Shown: positions 1-6,715 of the stretch, in pieces | Layout: every line of letters starts with the position of its first letter | How positions within the stretch are numbered: position 1 is the first letter of the stretch | Virus record (IMG/VR): IMGVR_UViG_3300043449_000257 | Location: 1 to 23,828 of that record | Strand: one strand, 5' to 3' | Length of the DNA stretch: 23,828 nucleotides | DNA from: a virus | Translations under genes and position numbers: made by a program | Notes under the pieces: model-generated | The model's database searches: none | Seen by the model: only the letters and a program-made list of their open reading frames with translations | Told to the model about the DNA's origin: nothing

Positions 1-1128
1 AGTAACAACATTCCTTTTCCTAATAAAGAAATTACTATTGATGAGTTTGAAGAAAACTTTTTAAGATTGTGCAGAACATCAATGATGGGCGAGTACAAAG
101 ACTTTGACATTGTACAAGAAAAGTTCGATTACAAATATACGTATGATGCAAATCCATTAGGCGTCATTGATAAGGGTCACGTTTACAATAAGTGTGCTGA
201 TTACTTTCAACAAGCAAATCGTATGAAGTGCGGTAGCACACAAGTTGATAGTCCCTGGGACATTTGGCATACAAAGTCAAAGTTGTCAAAGATGAACTGG
301 CACTTTTGGCGAGGTGGGACATTAGGCAAAAGTGATATCGGCCCTGCAACATTTCGTAGTGCATTTCGTTTAGGTACATATACTGCTACACAGTTTAAGC
401 CTAGTGTAGCAAAAGCATTATATGAAAAGCACAAGGCTGTTAACATACTTGATACGAGTTGTGGATGGGGCGATAGACTTGCTGGTTTCTATGCTACACC
501 CAACACACGAATTTATGTAGGATGTGATCCTAATCCCGATACGTTCACTGTATATAAACAGCAATGTATTGAGTATGAACGTTTACTAGGTGGAAAAGCA
601 GTTATCGTAGAAAATGTCAACTATTTCAGTTGCACAGGCGTTAAGCATGTAGAGATATGGAATCTACCTAGCGAAGATGTTGACTGGAAGTTGTATGAAA
701 ATACATTTGATTTTTACTTTACATCACCGCCTTACTTTGAAACTGAAAAGTATGCAGAGACAACTAGCAAAGTAGATCAACAGTCTTGGAAGCGTTATCC
801 TGATTATCAATCGTGGAAGAATGATTTCTTCTTTAAGGTAAATCGAATGGTATGGGATACATTACGAGAAGATGCATACATGATGATTAATATTATCCCA
901 CCTTTGCGAGTTCGTGCTAAGACAAATCTATGCGATGAAATGGTAGATGACATACTAACTTATCCCAATGCTAACTATTTGGGTAAGATTGGGATGCGAT
1001 TGCAAGCAAGACCACATCGAATCAAGACTGGCGGCAAGAATGGAATCTTTATAGAACCTATATGGGTGTTTAGAAAGGGTAATTCAACTTACCCAAAATC
1101 TATTAGTTTTAATGATTTCTTTAAATAA
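1..1128 (+). CDS. DNA methyltransferase (N4-cytosine/N6-adenine type), 5'-truncated by window edge
   Basis: The frame is open from base 1 (S-N-N-I-P-F...) to the TAA at 1126-1128, so the gene starts before the window. The TTG at 67 is not a convincing start. Two methyltransferase signatures are visible: an AdoMet-binding motif I, LDTSCGWGDRL (448-480), and the catalytic motif IV, TSPPYF (721-738), the [ST]PPY form used by enzymes that methylate exocyclic amino groups of A or C. Motif I precedes motif IV. The C-terminus (GGKNGIFIEPIWVF) resembles the end of such domains. Probable role is modification of phage DNA against host restriction, or of host DNA. No restriction partner is visible. The exact target base and sequence cannot be read from the motifs. 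Confidence 0.75.
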   Translation, partial: SNNIPFPNKEITIDEFEENFLRLCRTSMMGEYKDFDIVQEKFDYKYTYDANPLGVIDKGHVYNKCADYFQQANRMKCGSTQVDSPWDIWHTKSKLSKMNWHFWRGGTLGKSDIGPATFRSAFRLGTYTATQFKPSVAKALYEKHKAVNILDTSCGWGDRLAGFYATPNTRIYVGCDPNPDTFTVYKQQCIEYERLLGGKAVIVENVNYFSCTGVKHVEIWNLPSEDVDWKLYENTFDFYFTSPPYFETEKYAETTSKVDQQSWKRYPDYQSWKNDFFFKVNRMVWDTLREDAYMMINIIPPLRVRAKTNLCDEMVDDILTYPNANYLGKIGMRLQARPHRIKTGGKNGIFIEPIWVFRKGNSTYPKSISFNDFFK

Positions 1129-1132
1129 GGAC

Positions 1133-1161
1133 TTGACTTTTAATCCAAGACTAAATATAGT
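1133..1161 (+). promoter_or_regulatory. sigma70-type promoter
   Basis: TTGACT (1133-1138), a 17-base spacer and TATAGT (1156-1161). It belongs to the same family as the promoters at 8727, 9028, 9356, 9682 and 11161 (shared TTGAC[AT]TTWA start and 17-base spacer). Predicted +1 is about 1168, almost on the ATG at 1169. Confidence 0.75.
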
Positions 1162-1162
1162 T

Positions 1163-1288
1163 ATGAACATGACAGAAACACAAAAACAAAAAATCGTATA
1201 CGGTCTGCTATTTGCACCAGTAGCAGCCTTTGTGCTACATAGATTAGCACTAGAAGCATGGTGCATTATATATGGATTAATTTACTAA
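1163..1288 (+). CDS. small membrane protein (41 aa)
   Basis: A short frame opens at ATG 1163 (or ATG 1169) and ends at TAA 1286-1288. It has a polar start (MNMTETQKQK) followed by one hydrophobic stretch (IVYGLLFAPVAAFVL) and a second weaker one (AWCIIYGLIY), so it is probably a single-pass or hairpin inner-membrane peptide. The promoter at 1133-1161 places +1 near 1168, which would make translation from ATG 1169 (39 aa) essentially leaderless. No Shine-Dalgarno sequence precedes either ATG. The next gene starts 17 bases downstream with its own RBS. No family is recognised. It could also be an untranslated leader of the 1306 gene. Confidence 0.4.
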   Translation: MNMTETQKQKIVYGLLFAPVAAFVLHRLALEAWCIIYGLIY

Positions 1289-1305
1289 TCCGTTAGGAGA
1301 CAAGT

Positions 1306-1656
1306 ATGAATAAGATTCTTACAAGTATTTTACTAGGTGTAACATTATTAGCAACAGTTCCTGCAGTCCCCGCACAAGCACACGACCGCCGCTGGGGTGT
1401 AGATAATAATTATCGCAGTCCCTATCATCATGGTCATCATGGTAGACGTTCTGGACTTAATACAACTGAAAAGGTAATTCTTGGTGCGATCATCGGTGGC
1501 GTACTTGTAGATACCGCAAACCGCAATCGTAGACTAGAACCTGCTCCAGTGTATGTTCGTCCACTACCTGAACCTTATTACACACAAACATGTACAACAC
1601 GTGAAGTATACGATCAATATAATCGATTGATTAGTAGAGAACGTTTTTGTAACTAA
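1306..1656 (+). CDS. secreted/periplasmic His-rich small protein
   Basis: 116 aa, with RBS TAGGAG (1294-1299) before ATG 1306. Residues 1-25 form a classical Sec signal peptide (Lys3, hydrophobic core ILLGVTLLATV, AQA cleavage site before H26). The mature part has a His/Gly/Arg-rich segment (YHHGHHGRR, about 40-48), then a glycine-zipper-like hydrophobic stretch ILGAIIGGVLVD (58-69), a Pro-rich stretch, and a C-terminal segment with two cysteines (C96, C115) that could form a disulfide in the periplasm. It looks like a bacterial envelope protein acquired by the phage. It follows a host-type promoter, which fits early expression and envelope modification such as superinfection exclusion (inference). 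No specific family is recognised. Confidence 0.7.
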   Translation: MNKILTSILLGVTLLATVPAVPAQAHDRRWGVDNNYRSPYHHGHHGRRSGLNTTEKVILGAIIGGVLVDTANRNRRLEPAPVYVRPLPEPYYTQTCTTREVYDQYNRLISRERFCN

Positions 1657-1659
1657 TAA

Positions 1660-2658
1660 ATGAATTATCAATTAATAGATGTTTGGGGCAAATTAGATCA
1701 ATGGCAAGATAGAATAAACTCTTTATACGACACTAAATTTGATAAAGTTATATTATATGGTCCGCATGAATGGGGCTATTGGTATGGTAAGTCTTGGAAT
1801 AGTTTACTAAAAGCATGTAAGGATACTGGGCACAAGTTGACTATTGTAATAGGCTCTAAAGAGTTATTTACGACCAAAGAACCTAAGTTAGATATTGAAT
1901 ATGAAATCATTTATTGGCCTACTCATTTTTTTTCTAGAACACACTATTTCTTAGAATCACTAAAAAATAAAATGCCAAAAGTTGATAACTATCAACATCA
2001 TTTTGTAAGTATGAATTATAGGCCCAGAGTCTGGCGTTGTTTACTTATGGATTTGATAGCAAAAAATAAATTGCAACATTTAAATGCTATATCATGGCAC
2101 GATCCTAAAATAGAATATGATTGGAAACATTGGAAACCTAGGTTGATGCAGTTGTCGGATACGTCCTTTACTCAAACAAGAAACTACAATGTTTTACCAA
2201 ACGAATATTATCAATCTTTTGCGCAGTTAATCAGTGAAACAAGAATAGACGCACTTTTCGTTTCAGAAAAAACTGTTACTGCTCTTTTTATGGAAAAGCC
2301 GTTCTTAGTAGCATCCTGTAGTCATTATCACAAATATCTTGACACACTGGGATTTTTACGCTATGATGAGATTTTTGATTATTCATTTGATACTGTAGAA
2401 GATACAGAAACTAGATTTAGTTTGTTAGTTGACAATTTTAAGAACCTATCTACGATACCGTTCAAAGATTTGCCTAAACTAAGAGAAAAGATAGAAGACA
2501 AACTTAGATACAATAAACAACGGGCACACGACATAGTACATGACTATGACTCATACCCTGATGTTGCAAAAGAGTTAATGAACATTTATAAACAAGATGG
2601 AATTAAGTTGAGTGGAATTTTAGTTAAAATGTATGAAAATACATTTGAAACTAAATAA
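1660..2658 (+). CDS. putative glycosyltransferase-like protein
   Basis: 332 aa, starting three bases after the preceding stop, so probably translationally coupled. The C-terminal half has the layout of fucosyltransferase/exostosin-like glycosyltransferases: an Asn/Arg-rich patch with HHFVSMNYRPRVWR (about 113-126), then ISETRIDALFVSEKTVTALF and EKPFLVASCSHYHKYLDTLGF, where an E-K-T/PF pair is followed by a LGF...FD segment. This matches my memory of a phage family annotated as glycosyltransferase-like. No DxD motif is obvious, so the donor and acceptor are unknown. It would fit a role in glycosylating host surface glycans or phage parts, along with the epimerase and aminotransferase at 16.6-18.6 kb. 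It lies directly upstream of the tmRNA and may be co-transcribed with it. Confidence 0.5.
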   Translation: MNYQLIDVWGKLDQWQDRINSLYDTKFDKVILYGPHEWGYWYGKSWNSLLKACKDTGHKLTIVIGSKELFTTKEPKLDIEYEIIYWPTHFFSRTHYFLESLKNKMPKVDNYQHHFVSMNYRPRVWRCLLMDLIAKNKLQHLNAISWHDPKIEYDWKHWKPRLMQLSDTSFTQTRNYNVLPNEYYQSFAQLISETRIDALFVSEKTVTALFMEKPFLVASCSHYHKYLDTLGFLRYDEIFDYSFDTVEDTETRFSLLVDNFKNLSTIPFKDLPKLREKIEDKLRYNKQRAHDIVHDYDSYPDVAKELMNIYKQDGIKLSGILVKMYENTFETK

Positions 2659-2735
2659 AAGTTAAGACTGTATGAAGTAGACAGAAAAGGATTCAAGACG
2701 CGGGGGCAGTGCCCGCCAGGTCCACCATAAGAGCA

Positions 2736-2776
2736 TAAATTTACTTTGGTATTCCGTGTAAATTTACTTTGGTATT
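2736..2776 (+). repeat. 18-base direct repeat in tmRNA intervening segment
   Basis: TAAATTTACTTTGGTATT occurs at 2736-2753 and again exactly at 2759-2776, between the acceptor end (2727) and the coding-piece start (2790). Flanking CATAAA (2734-2739) and TTTATG (2782-2787) can pair and would extend the precursor stem below the acceptor helix. Confidence 0.85.
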
Positions 2777-2898
2777 GTGTTTTTATGATGGGCCTGACAC
2801 AGGATCGATTGGGTCAAGAGTAAAGAAATGGACTGTTCGGCAATGTAGAAGCCGTTAGGATTGGGAGAACTCGGTCGAAGAAGCACAAAAAAGTAACT

Positions 2899-2943
2899 GC
2901 AAATGACAATTACTACACTGAGGAACTACGCCTAGCGGCGTGA
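2899..2943 (+). other. tmRNA proteolysis-tag reading frame
   Basis: Resume codon GCA at 2899, then ANDNYYTEELRLAA and TGA (2941-2943). The start AND-N and the end LAA are hallmarks of bacterial ssrA tags. The terminal LAA is the ClpXP recognition end, and the initial Ala is added from the charged tmRNA itself. The extended 14-residue tag with internal TEEL is of the alphaproteobacterial style. Confidence 0.9.
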
Positions 2944-2982
2944 GTCTCACGAGGCTGACTACCTTGTAACCAAACAGTTAGG

Positions 2983-3009
2983 AAAAGGCTCTTCGGAGCC
3001 TTTTCTTTT
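2983..3009 (+). terminator. rho-independent terminator after tmRNA
   Basis: A 9-bp stem AAAAGGCTC/GAGCCTTTT closes a TTCG tetraloop (2992-2995), followed by CTTTT. It ends the tmRNA unit. An identical 23-base copy lies at 4032-4054. Confidence 0.9.
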
Positions 3010-3016
3010 GGCAACT

Positions 3017-3032
3017 TGTGATCCGGATCACA
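3017..3032. promoter_or_regulatory. perfect 16-bp palindrome matching the CRP consensus
   Basis: TGTGATCCGGATCACA is a perfect inverted repeat of the form TGTGA-N6-TCACA, the textbook CRP/FNR-superfamily operator. Its centre (3024.5) lies about 61-64 bases upstream of the predicted start of the promoter at 3052-3081, the class I activator position. Binding by a host CRP-type regulator is inferred. Confidence 0.5.
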
Positions 3033-3051
3033 TCCTGTGTACGATATAACC

Positions 3052-3081
3052 TTGACAGTGGCACTACAAATGCTATATACT
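3052..3081 (+). promoter_or_regulatory. sigma70-type promoter of the 3112 gene
   Basis: TTGACA (3052-3057), then TATATA (3074-3079, spacer 16) or TATACT (3076-3081, spacer 18). It lacks the TTAA that follows the -35 in the other early promoters here. The leader is about 25 bases and ends with RBS AAGGAA before ATG 3112. Confidence 0.65.
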
Positions 3082-3111
3082 TGTTAAGTTATTTTTTATA
3101 TAAGGAATATT

Positions 3112-4014
3112 ATGACAACAACAATTACAATTAAAGACAAAGCAGTGAATGCTACATATCAAAACGTTACGGGTTTAACAGGTGGAGCAGGAGTTGACGC
3201 AGTTTTTGACGTAGTAAAAACAAACGGTGTTTACACAGCAAGTTTAGACAGTCTAGCCGCAAGTGCTGGTTCTGGATATGTTGCAGGTGACACTATCACT
3301 ATTCTAGGTTCTGCACTAGGTGGCGTGAACGGCACAAACAACTTGATTCTAACTGTTGCAACAGTTGGTACTGCAGGTAAGATTGCTACGTTCGGTGCTG
3401 TTGGTACAGGTCGTGTTGGTGATGGCACTGTTGACGTTGCTGTTGATGTAACCGGTACTACCGGCATTGACACATACACACTAAATGGCGCAAGCACAGA
3501 CTTCACAATTACTAAGACCGTAGACAAAATTACAGCCGCAAGCACAGTCGCAACTAATGTTACATTCACATTAGCAGACCACGAGCGTGTTGTATTTGAT
3601 AACAAAGGTATCGCATTTGATGCTACCGGTCGTGCAGGTGATGTATATGCGTTATTAGCAGCCGCATTAGGTACTAGTGATGTAACTAACTCTTACAAAG
3701 GCATTGGTATCTATCTTGCTGATAATGGTTGGACTAACAAACAATTAGCAACAGCATTACTAGCCACTGATACTTACAAAACTGATGCAGGTGGAGTAAG
3801 CGATGAGACATTCATCAAGCACGTTTACAAAAACGTATTTGGTACAGATGCTACATTGACGCAAGTTACAGAATATACAACTTGGATGCACAACAGCAAT
3901 CTAAGTCAAGCGGATGTTCTAGTAGCCGCAAGTGAATTAGCCGCATTTGAAACTACAATCGGTTTAACTGGGTTAGCAACAACCGGTATCGAATATACCC
4001 CATTCGTAGCGTAA
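3112..4014 (+). CDS. surface/structural protein with DUF4214-like C-terminus
   Basis: 300 aa, no signal peptide, rich in Gly, Ala, Thr and Val and poor in charged residues in its first half. Residues 20-100 hold a beta-rich segment (GAGVDAVFDVV, SGYVAGDTITILGSALGG, ILTVATVG) of a type I know from phage structural proteins. From about residue 155 (LADHERVVFDNKGIAFD) through KHVYKNVFG and LSQADVLVAASELAAFE, the text follows the pattern of the DUF4214 region found at the C-terminus of secreted, often calcium-binding, bacterial proteins. It stands alone between two identical terminators with its own promoter and CRP-like site, which resembles a moron cassette. It could be a virion decoration or adhesin, or a host-surface protein. 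The function is not proven. Confidence 0.6.
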   Translation: MTTTITIKDKAVNATYQNVTGLTGGAGVDAVFDVVKTNGVYTASLDSLAASAGSGYVAGDTITILGSALGGVNGTNNLILTVATVGTAGKIATFGAVGTGRVGDGTVDVAVDVTGTTGIDTYTLNGASTDFTITKTVDKITAASTVATNVTFTLADHERVVFDNKGIAFDATGRAGDVYALLAAALGTSDVTNSYKGIGIYLADNGWTNKQLATALLATDTYKTDAGGVSDETFIKHVYKNVFGTDATLTQVTEYTTWMHNSNLSQADVLVAASELAAFETTIGLTGLATTGIEYTPFVA

Positions 4015-4031
4015 TCAGTTTTACGCTATTC

Positions 4032-4054
4032 AAAAGGCTCTTCGGAGCCTTTTC
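4032..4054 (+). terminator. rho-independent terminator after 3112 gene
   Basis: Same 23 bases as 2983-3005: a 9-bp stem ending in GAGCC/GGCTC around a TTCG loop, then TTTTC. It sits immediately before the late promoter at 4058. Confidence 0.9.
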
Positions 4055-4057
4055 CAT

Positions 4058-4065
4058 TATAAATA
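4058..4065 (+). promoter_or_regulatory. T4-type late promoter TATAAATA
   Basis: Exact match to the T4 late promoter octamer, followed by CT as in T4 consensus. The next ATG (4071) begins only five bases downstream, so the transcript would start at or near the start codon. Confidence 0.8.
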
Positions 4066-4070
4066 CTTTG

Positions 4071-4559
4071 ATGAACCCTGACTACATTGAAATATTACCC
4101 GATTACAAAGTTGATTTATCTAAGTTATTAGAAGAATATAACATGGTAAAACATTTATTATCTGACCGCAAACGTCCAAATAGTCCGGTGTTGATACAAC
4201 GTGCATTGAATTTAGCAACTGGCCATCGTCCCACAGATACATTAGACTCATTACCCTACACCGTTAATGTTGTAAAACATCTAATGGCCACACATAGTTT
4301 CAACACGGTATCGTATAGGTGCATTATGCCCGATACGTGCTATTCCTGGCATACTGATTTTAGCGAAGTGTGCTTACATATTCCGTTAATCACCAACGAA
4401 GGATGTAGATTTGTCTACGAAGATAAAGCATTTCACATGCCCGCAGATGGTTCCGTATACATAGTTAATAATGAAAAATCTCATTCTTTTATGAATGGTG
4501 GAACTGAACCTAGAGTACATATTACCTTAGAGAATTTTGGTTCTAGGCCAATGCGATAA
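4071..4559 (+). CDS. 2OG-Fe(II) oxygenase / Asp-Asn beta-hydroxylase-like protein
   Basis: 162 aa from ATG 4071. An upstream in-frame TTG at 4068 falls inside the promoter region and is not preferred. The C-terminal half carries the jelly-roll oxygenase signature: H94-T-D96 (in YSWHTDF), a distal His138 (KSHSFMNGG) and Arg148 (PRVHI). These are the expected two His, one Asp iron ligands and the 2-oxoglutarate-binding Arg. The spacing suits the small cupin-type aspartyl/asparaginyl hydroxylase group often carried by T4-like phages. The substrate is unknown. A late promoter suggests it acts late, perhaps on virion proteins. Its last bases hold the promoter for the next gene. Confidence 0.65.
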   Translation: MNPDYIEILPDYKVDLSKLLEEYNMVKHLLSDRKRPNSPVLIQRALNLATGHRPTDTLDSLPYTVNVVKHLMATHSFNTVSYRCIMPDTCYSWHTDFSEVCLHIPLITNEGCRFVYEDKAFHMPADGSVYIVNNEKSHSFMNGGTEPRVHITLENFGSRPMR

Positions 4560-4562
4560 ATA
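4555..4562 (+). promoter_or_regulatory. late promoter GATAAATA
   Basis: Seven of eight matches to TATAAATA with the following CT, lying across the stop of the preceding gene. ATG 4567 is four bases downstream. Confidence 0.65.
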
Positions 4563-4566
4563 CTGT

Positions 4567-6666
4567 ATGGATATTAAAGAACTTCACTCATTTAAAATGT
4601 CAGATGCCGTGAAATTTCACGACAAATTGAACCCAAATCTATGGCGTAATAACCATTTAGATCCTGCGGTTAGAAAGCAATTGATCGTAATTGCCGAAGA
4701 CTTTTTATCCAATATGGGCATCAGCGGCCTAGACGTAAAAGACATTACTGTATCAGGTTCTAGTGCGGCATATTCATATACCCCGCATAGTGACTTAGAC
4801 TTGCATATCCTTGTGGATATGTCTAAGTTACCTAATGATGAAGTATATAGAGAACTATTCAATGCTAAAAAGACAATATATAACGATAGCCATGATATTA
4901 AAGTTAAGGGTGTTCCCGTAGAGTTATATGTGCAAGATTCTAATGAGCCGGTTGTGTCACTGGGTGAATATAGTATCCTTAATGACAAGTGGCTTAAGAT
5001 TCCGTCAAAGCGTAGAGCAAATCTTGACCAAAATGCAACTAAAGCAAAGTATGACAAGTTAGCAGGACTAGTTGACTTAGCACTTAAGTCACGCAACTTA
5101 GAACGAGTCAAAGACACTATCAAAACTATCAAGCGTTATCGACAAGCAGGGTTAGATAAGTTCGGTGAGTTTGGTCCTGAAAATCTTGCGTACAAAGCAG
5201 TTAGAAGTCAGGGTGCAATCGATGCACTTTACAAATTGCGTGATGAATTGCATGGCGAAGAATTGAGCATTGAAGAAATGTACAGTGGTCCTAAGATGAA
5301 GTTCTTACGTCCCGGTGAGTTAAAAGGTTCGTATTCTGACTATGATTTACTACGTATGGGCTTTAAGAAATCGCAAAATGGCTCATGGTATATTCCTCAA
5401 GTTAAGTGGGATAAACTTGTTGCTTCACAACAAATTGGTGAAGAAGAAGATTTAGCAGAACGTTATGCTAAAGAGTTCGAAGACTATGATCCAAATGGCG
5501 TTCCACCGGGACCAGAGTTTAAACCAACTATGCCGGCAGGTACTGTCAAAGTAGATGTAAGTGATACATACGACTGGTATAAGTTAGGACAGCATATCAG
5601 CAATCTCAAAGGATTAGGTAAACACGACTTTGGTAAAGGACCTCCCAGCACTATCATGGCGTTTGGCAGTGAACCAGAAGAACACAAATATATTCAAGAC
5701 TTAGAGAAGACTGGTCTAACCACAACTGATATCGATCCAGTTGATCCTAATCAACCTAAGGGTATGAAGCGTCAAAAGGTTGATCCTACATATAATGTTA
5801 ATGAAGCGTTAGATAGAGATAGTGCAATTGCCCAGATTCAAAAATTGAGAAATATAGCAGGTCGTACTCCAGCCGAAATCGATGCCGCCCGATCAATTAT
5901 CAATCGTTTGGCACAGAAGTTTAATATCACTAATAATGATTTAGAAACTGTTACCAAGAATCCATATCAAGCAAAGATAGATCAAAAGTCGGCAGAACGC
6001 AGAGCCGCGGCCGAACGTGTAAAGGCTGAATACAATCGAATGAAAGATGCATTCACTGGCAAGGCGAAGTCAACTTTTTCTAAGTTTGCAGAAGATGAAA
6101 CCCTTCAATATGCCGCAGAAAAAACGGCGGCAACAAATCCATATGGTGGTATGAAAGATAGACAGTATCGTGGAACTATATCAGAAGACTCTGATATATT
6201 AGATATTAAATTTACACAAGAACCATATGAAGGCTGGAATGGTATGGGTACAATGATTACTGCCTACGCTGACGGTGATCAGGTTGGTCAAGTTATTTTT
6301 GAACCTACAGACAACGATAAAAATAAATGGTATGCGACCGAAGTCGAAGTAGAAGATGAATTTCAGCGCAAAGGCATAGCAACTGCTATGTACGACATGG
6401 CTAAGAAAATTGCTCAACAATCAAATGCAGTCATCGTACCAAGTCATGCACAAACCTCTGATGCTAAGGGAATGTGGAAAGATAAGAAAGTATGGGAAGC
6501 CTCAGGATACATTCCATCAGCAAAAGAAAAGAACGATCCTCGTTTTAAGACTGCATTAACTAAAGATGTTCGTCCAGACGCAATCAAGAAAAACGCCAAG
6601 GCATTCGGCTTCAAGACTTCCAGAGCAGGTATTCCTCCCCAAGCCCGGGCAGACGGAAAAGTCTAA
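4567..6666 (+). CDS. nucleotidyltransferase-GNAT multidomain protein
   Basis: 699 aa from ATG 4567. The frame is open further upstream, but those codons overlap the hydroxylase gene and the late promoter. ATG 4597 is an alternative start. Residues 60-84 carry the Pol-beta-type nucleotidyltransferase signature: G64-S65, then SDLDLHILVD with D76 and D78; a third acid is plausible at E119 (PVELYV). The middle contains DTYDWYKLGQHISNLK and GPPSTIMAFGSE, a conserved-looking block I cannot name, plus a charged Ala-rich helical stretch. About residues 560-650 form a GNAT acetyltransferase domain, with VEVEDEFQRKGIATAMYDMA giving the Q-x-x-G-x-A acetyl-CoA motif. This is long for a phage enzyme. A late promoter implies late synthesis, possibly as a packaged protein. 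Substrates are unknown. Confidence 0.65.
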   Translation: MDIKELHSFKMSDAVKFHDKLNPNLWRNNHLDPAVRKQLIVIAEDFLSNMGISGLDVKDITVSGSSAAYSYTPHSDLDLHILVDMSKLPNDEVYRELFNAKKTIYNDSHDIKVKGVPVELYVQDSNEPVVSLGEYSILNDKWLKIPSKRRANLDQNATKAKYDKLAGLVDLALKSRNLERVKDTIKTIKRYRQAGLDKFGEFGPENLAYKAVRSQGAIDALYKLRDELHGEELSIEEMYSGPKMKFLRPGELKGSYSDYDLLRMGFKKSQNGSWYIPQVKWDKLVASQQIGEEEDLAERYAKEFEDYDPNGVPPGPEFKPTMPAGTVKVDVSDTYDWYKLGQHISNLKGLGKHDFGKGPPSTIMAFGSEPEEHKYIQDLEKTGLTTTDIDPVDPNQPKGMKRQKVDPTYNVNEALDRDSAIAQIQKLRNIAGRTPAEIDAARSIINRLAQKFNITNNDLETVTKNPYQAKIDQKSAERRAAAERVKAEYNRMKDAFTGKAKSTFSKFAEDETLQYAAEKTAATNPYGGMKDRQYRGTISEDSDILDIKFTQEPYEGWNGMGTMITAYADGDQVGQVIFEPTDNDKNKWYATEVEVEDEFQRKGIATAMYDMAKKIAQQSNAVIVPSHAQTSDAKGMWKDKKVWEASGYIPSAKEKNDPRFKTALTKDVRPDAIKKNAKAFGFKTSRAGIPPQARADGKV

Positions 6667-6677
6667 CTTTAAAAAAA

Positions 6678-6711
6678 ATCTTTTTTAATAAATACTCTTA
6701 TTAAAAGGGGT
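6678..6711 (+). promoter_or_regulatory. RBS-masking hairpin containing a late promoter
   Basis: A 14-bp stem (6678-6691 with 6698-6711, including four G-U pairs) has TTTTAATAA pairing with TTATTAAAA around loop ATACTC. The right arm contains the RBS AAAAGGGG (6703-6710) for ATG 6716. The late promoter AATAAATA (6687-6694) lies in the left arm and loop. A late transcript starting near 6700 lacks the left arm. Confidence 0.65.
6687..6694 (+). promoter_or_regulatory. late promoter AATAAATA
   Basis: Seven of eight matches to TATAAATA, followed by CT. It drives the tail fibre gene with a leader of roughly 15 bases that keeps the RBS but loses the hairpin's left arm. Confidence 0.7.
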
Positions 6712-6715
6712 AGTT

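Larger units (their letters stand above)
2665..2982 (+). ncRNA. ssrA: circularly permuted (two-piece) tmRNA
   Basis: The 3' acceptor piece comes first. It contains a 5-bp T-stem GCGGG/CCCGC (2700-2704/2712-2716) with 7-base loop GGCAGTG, then CAGGTCC (2717-2723) and an encoded ACCA (2724-2727). The 5' coding piece begins with GGGCCTG (2790-2796). GGGCCTG pairs with CAGGTCC over 7 bp, including G2792-T2721, which is the G3-U70 wobble recognised by alanyl-tRNA synthetase. This proves the permuted order. The text after 2790 (CCTGACACAGGATCGATTGG) resembles the start of standard tmRNA, and the region just before the resume codon is A-rich as usual. The tag is at 2899-2943. The intervening segment 2728-2789 should be removed on processing. 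The 5' end of the acceptor piece and the 3' end of the coding piece are approximate. No clear own promoter is seen, so it is probably transcribed by read-through from the 1133 unit. It would rescue stalled ribosomes and tag truncated proteins. Confidence 0.9.

Noticed and set aside
67-69. TTG start for the DNA methyltransferase
   Set aside because: The frame is open to the window edge with sensible protein sequence upstream, so the gene is simply truncated.
4537-4566. TTG start giving ten more residues to the NTase-GNAT protein
   Set aside because: Those codons overlap the preceding gene and the late promoter core; ATG 4567 lies just after the promoter.
6669-6688. Terminator after the NTase-GNAT gene (A-run and T-run pairing)
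   Set aside because: TTAAAAAA/TTTTTTAA can pair but has no GC base pairs; it may only compete with the RBS hairpin.
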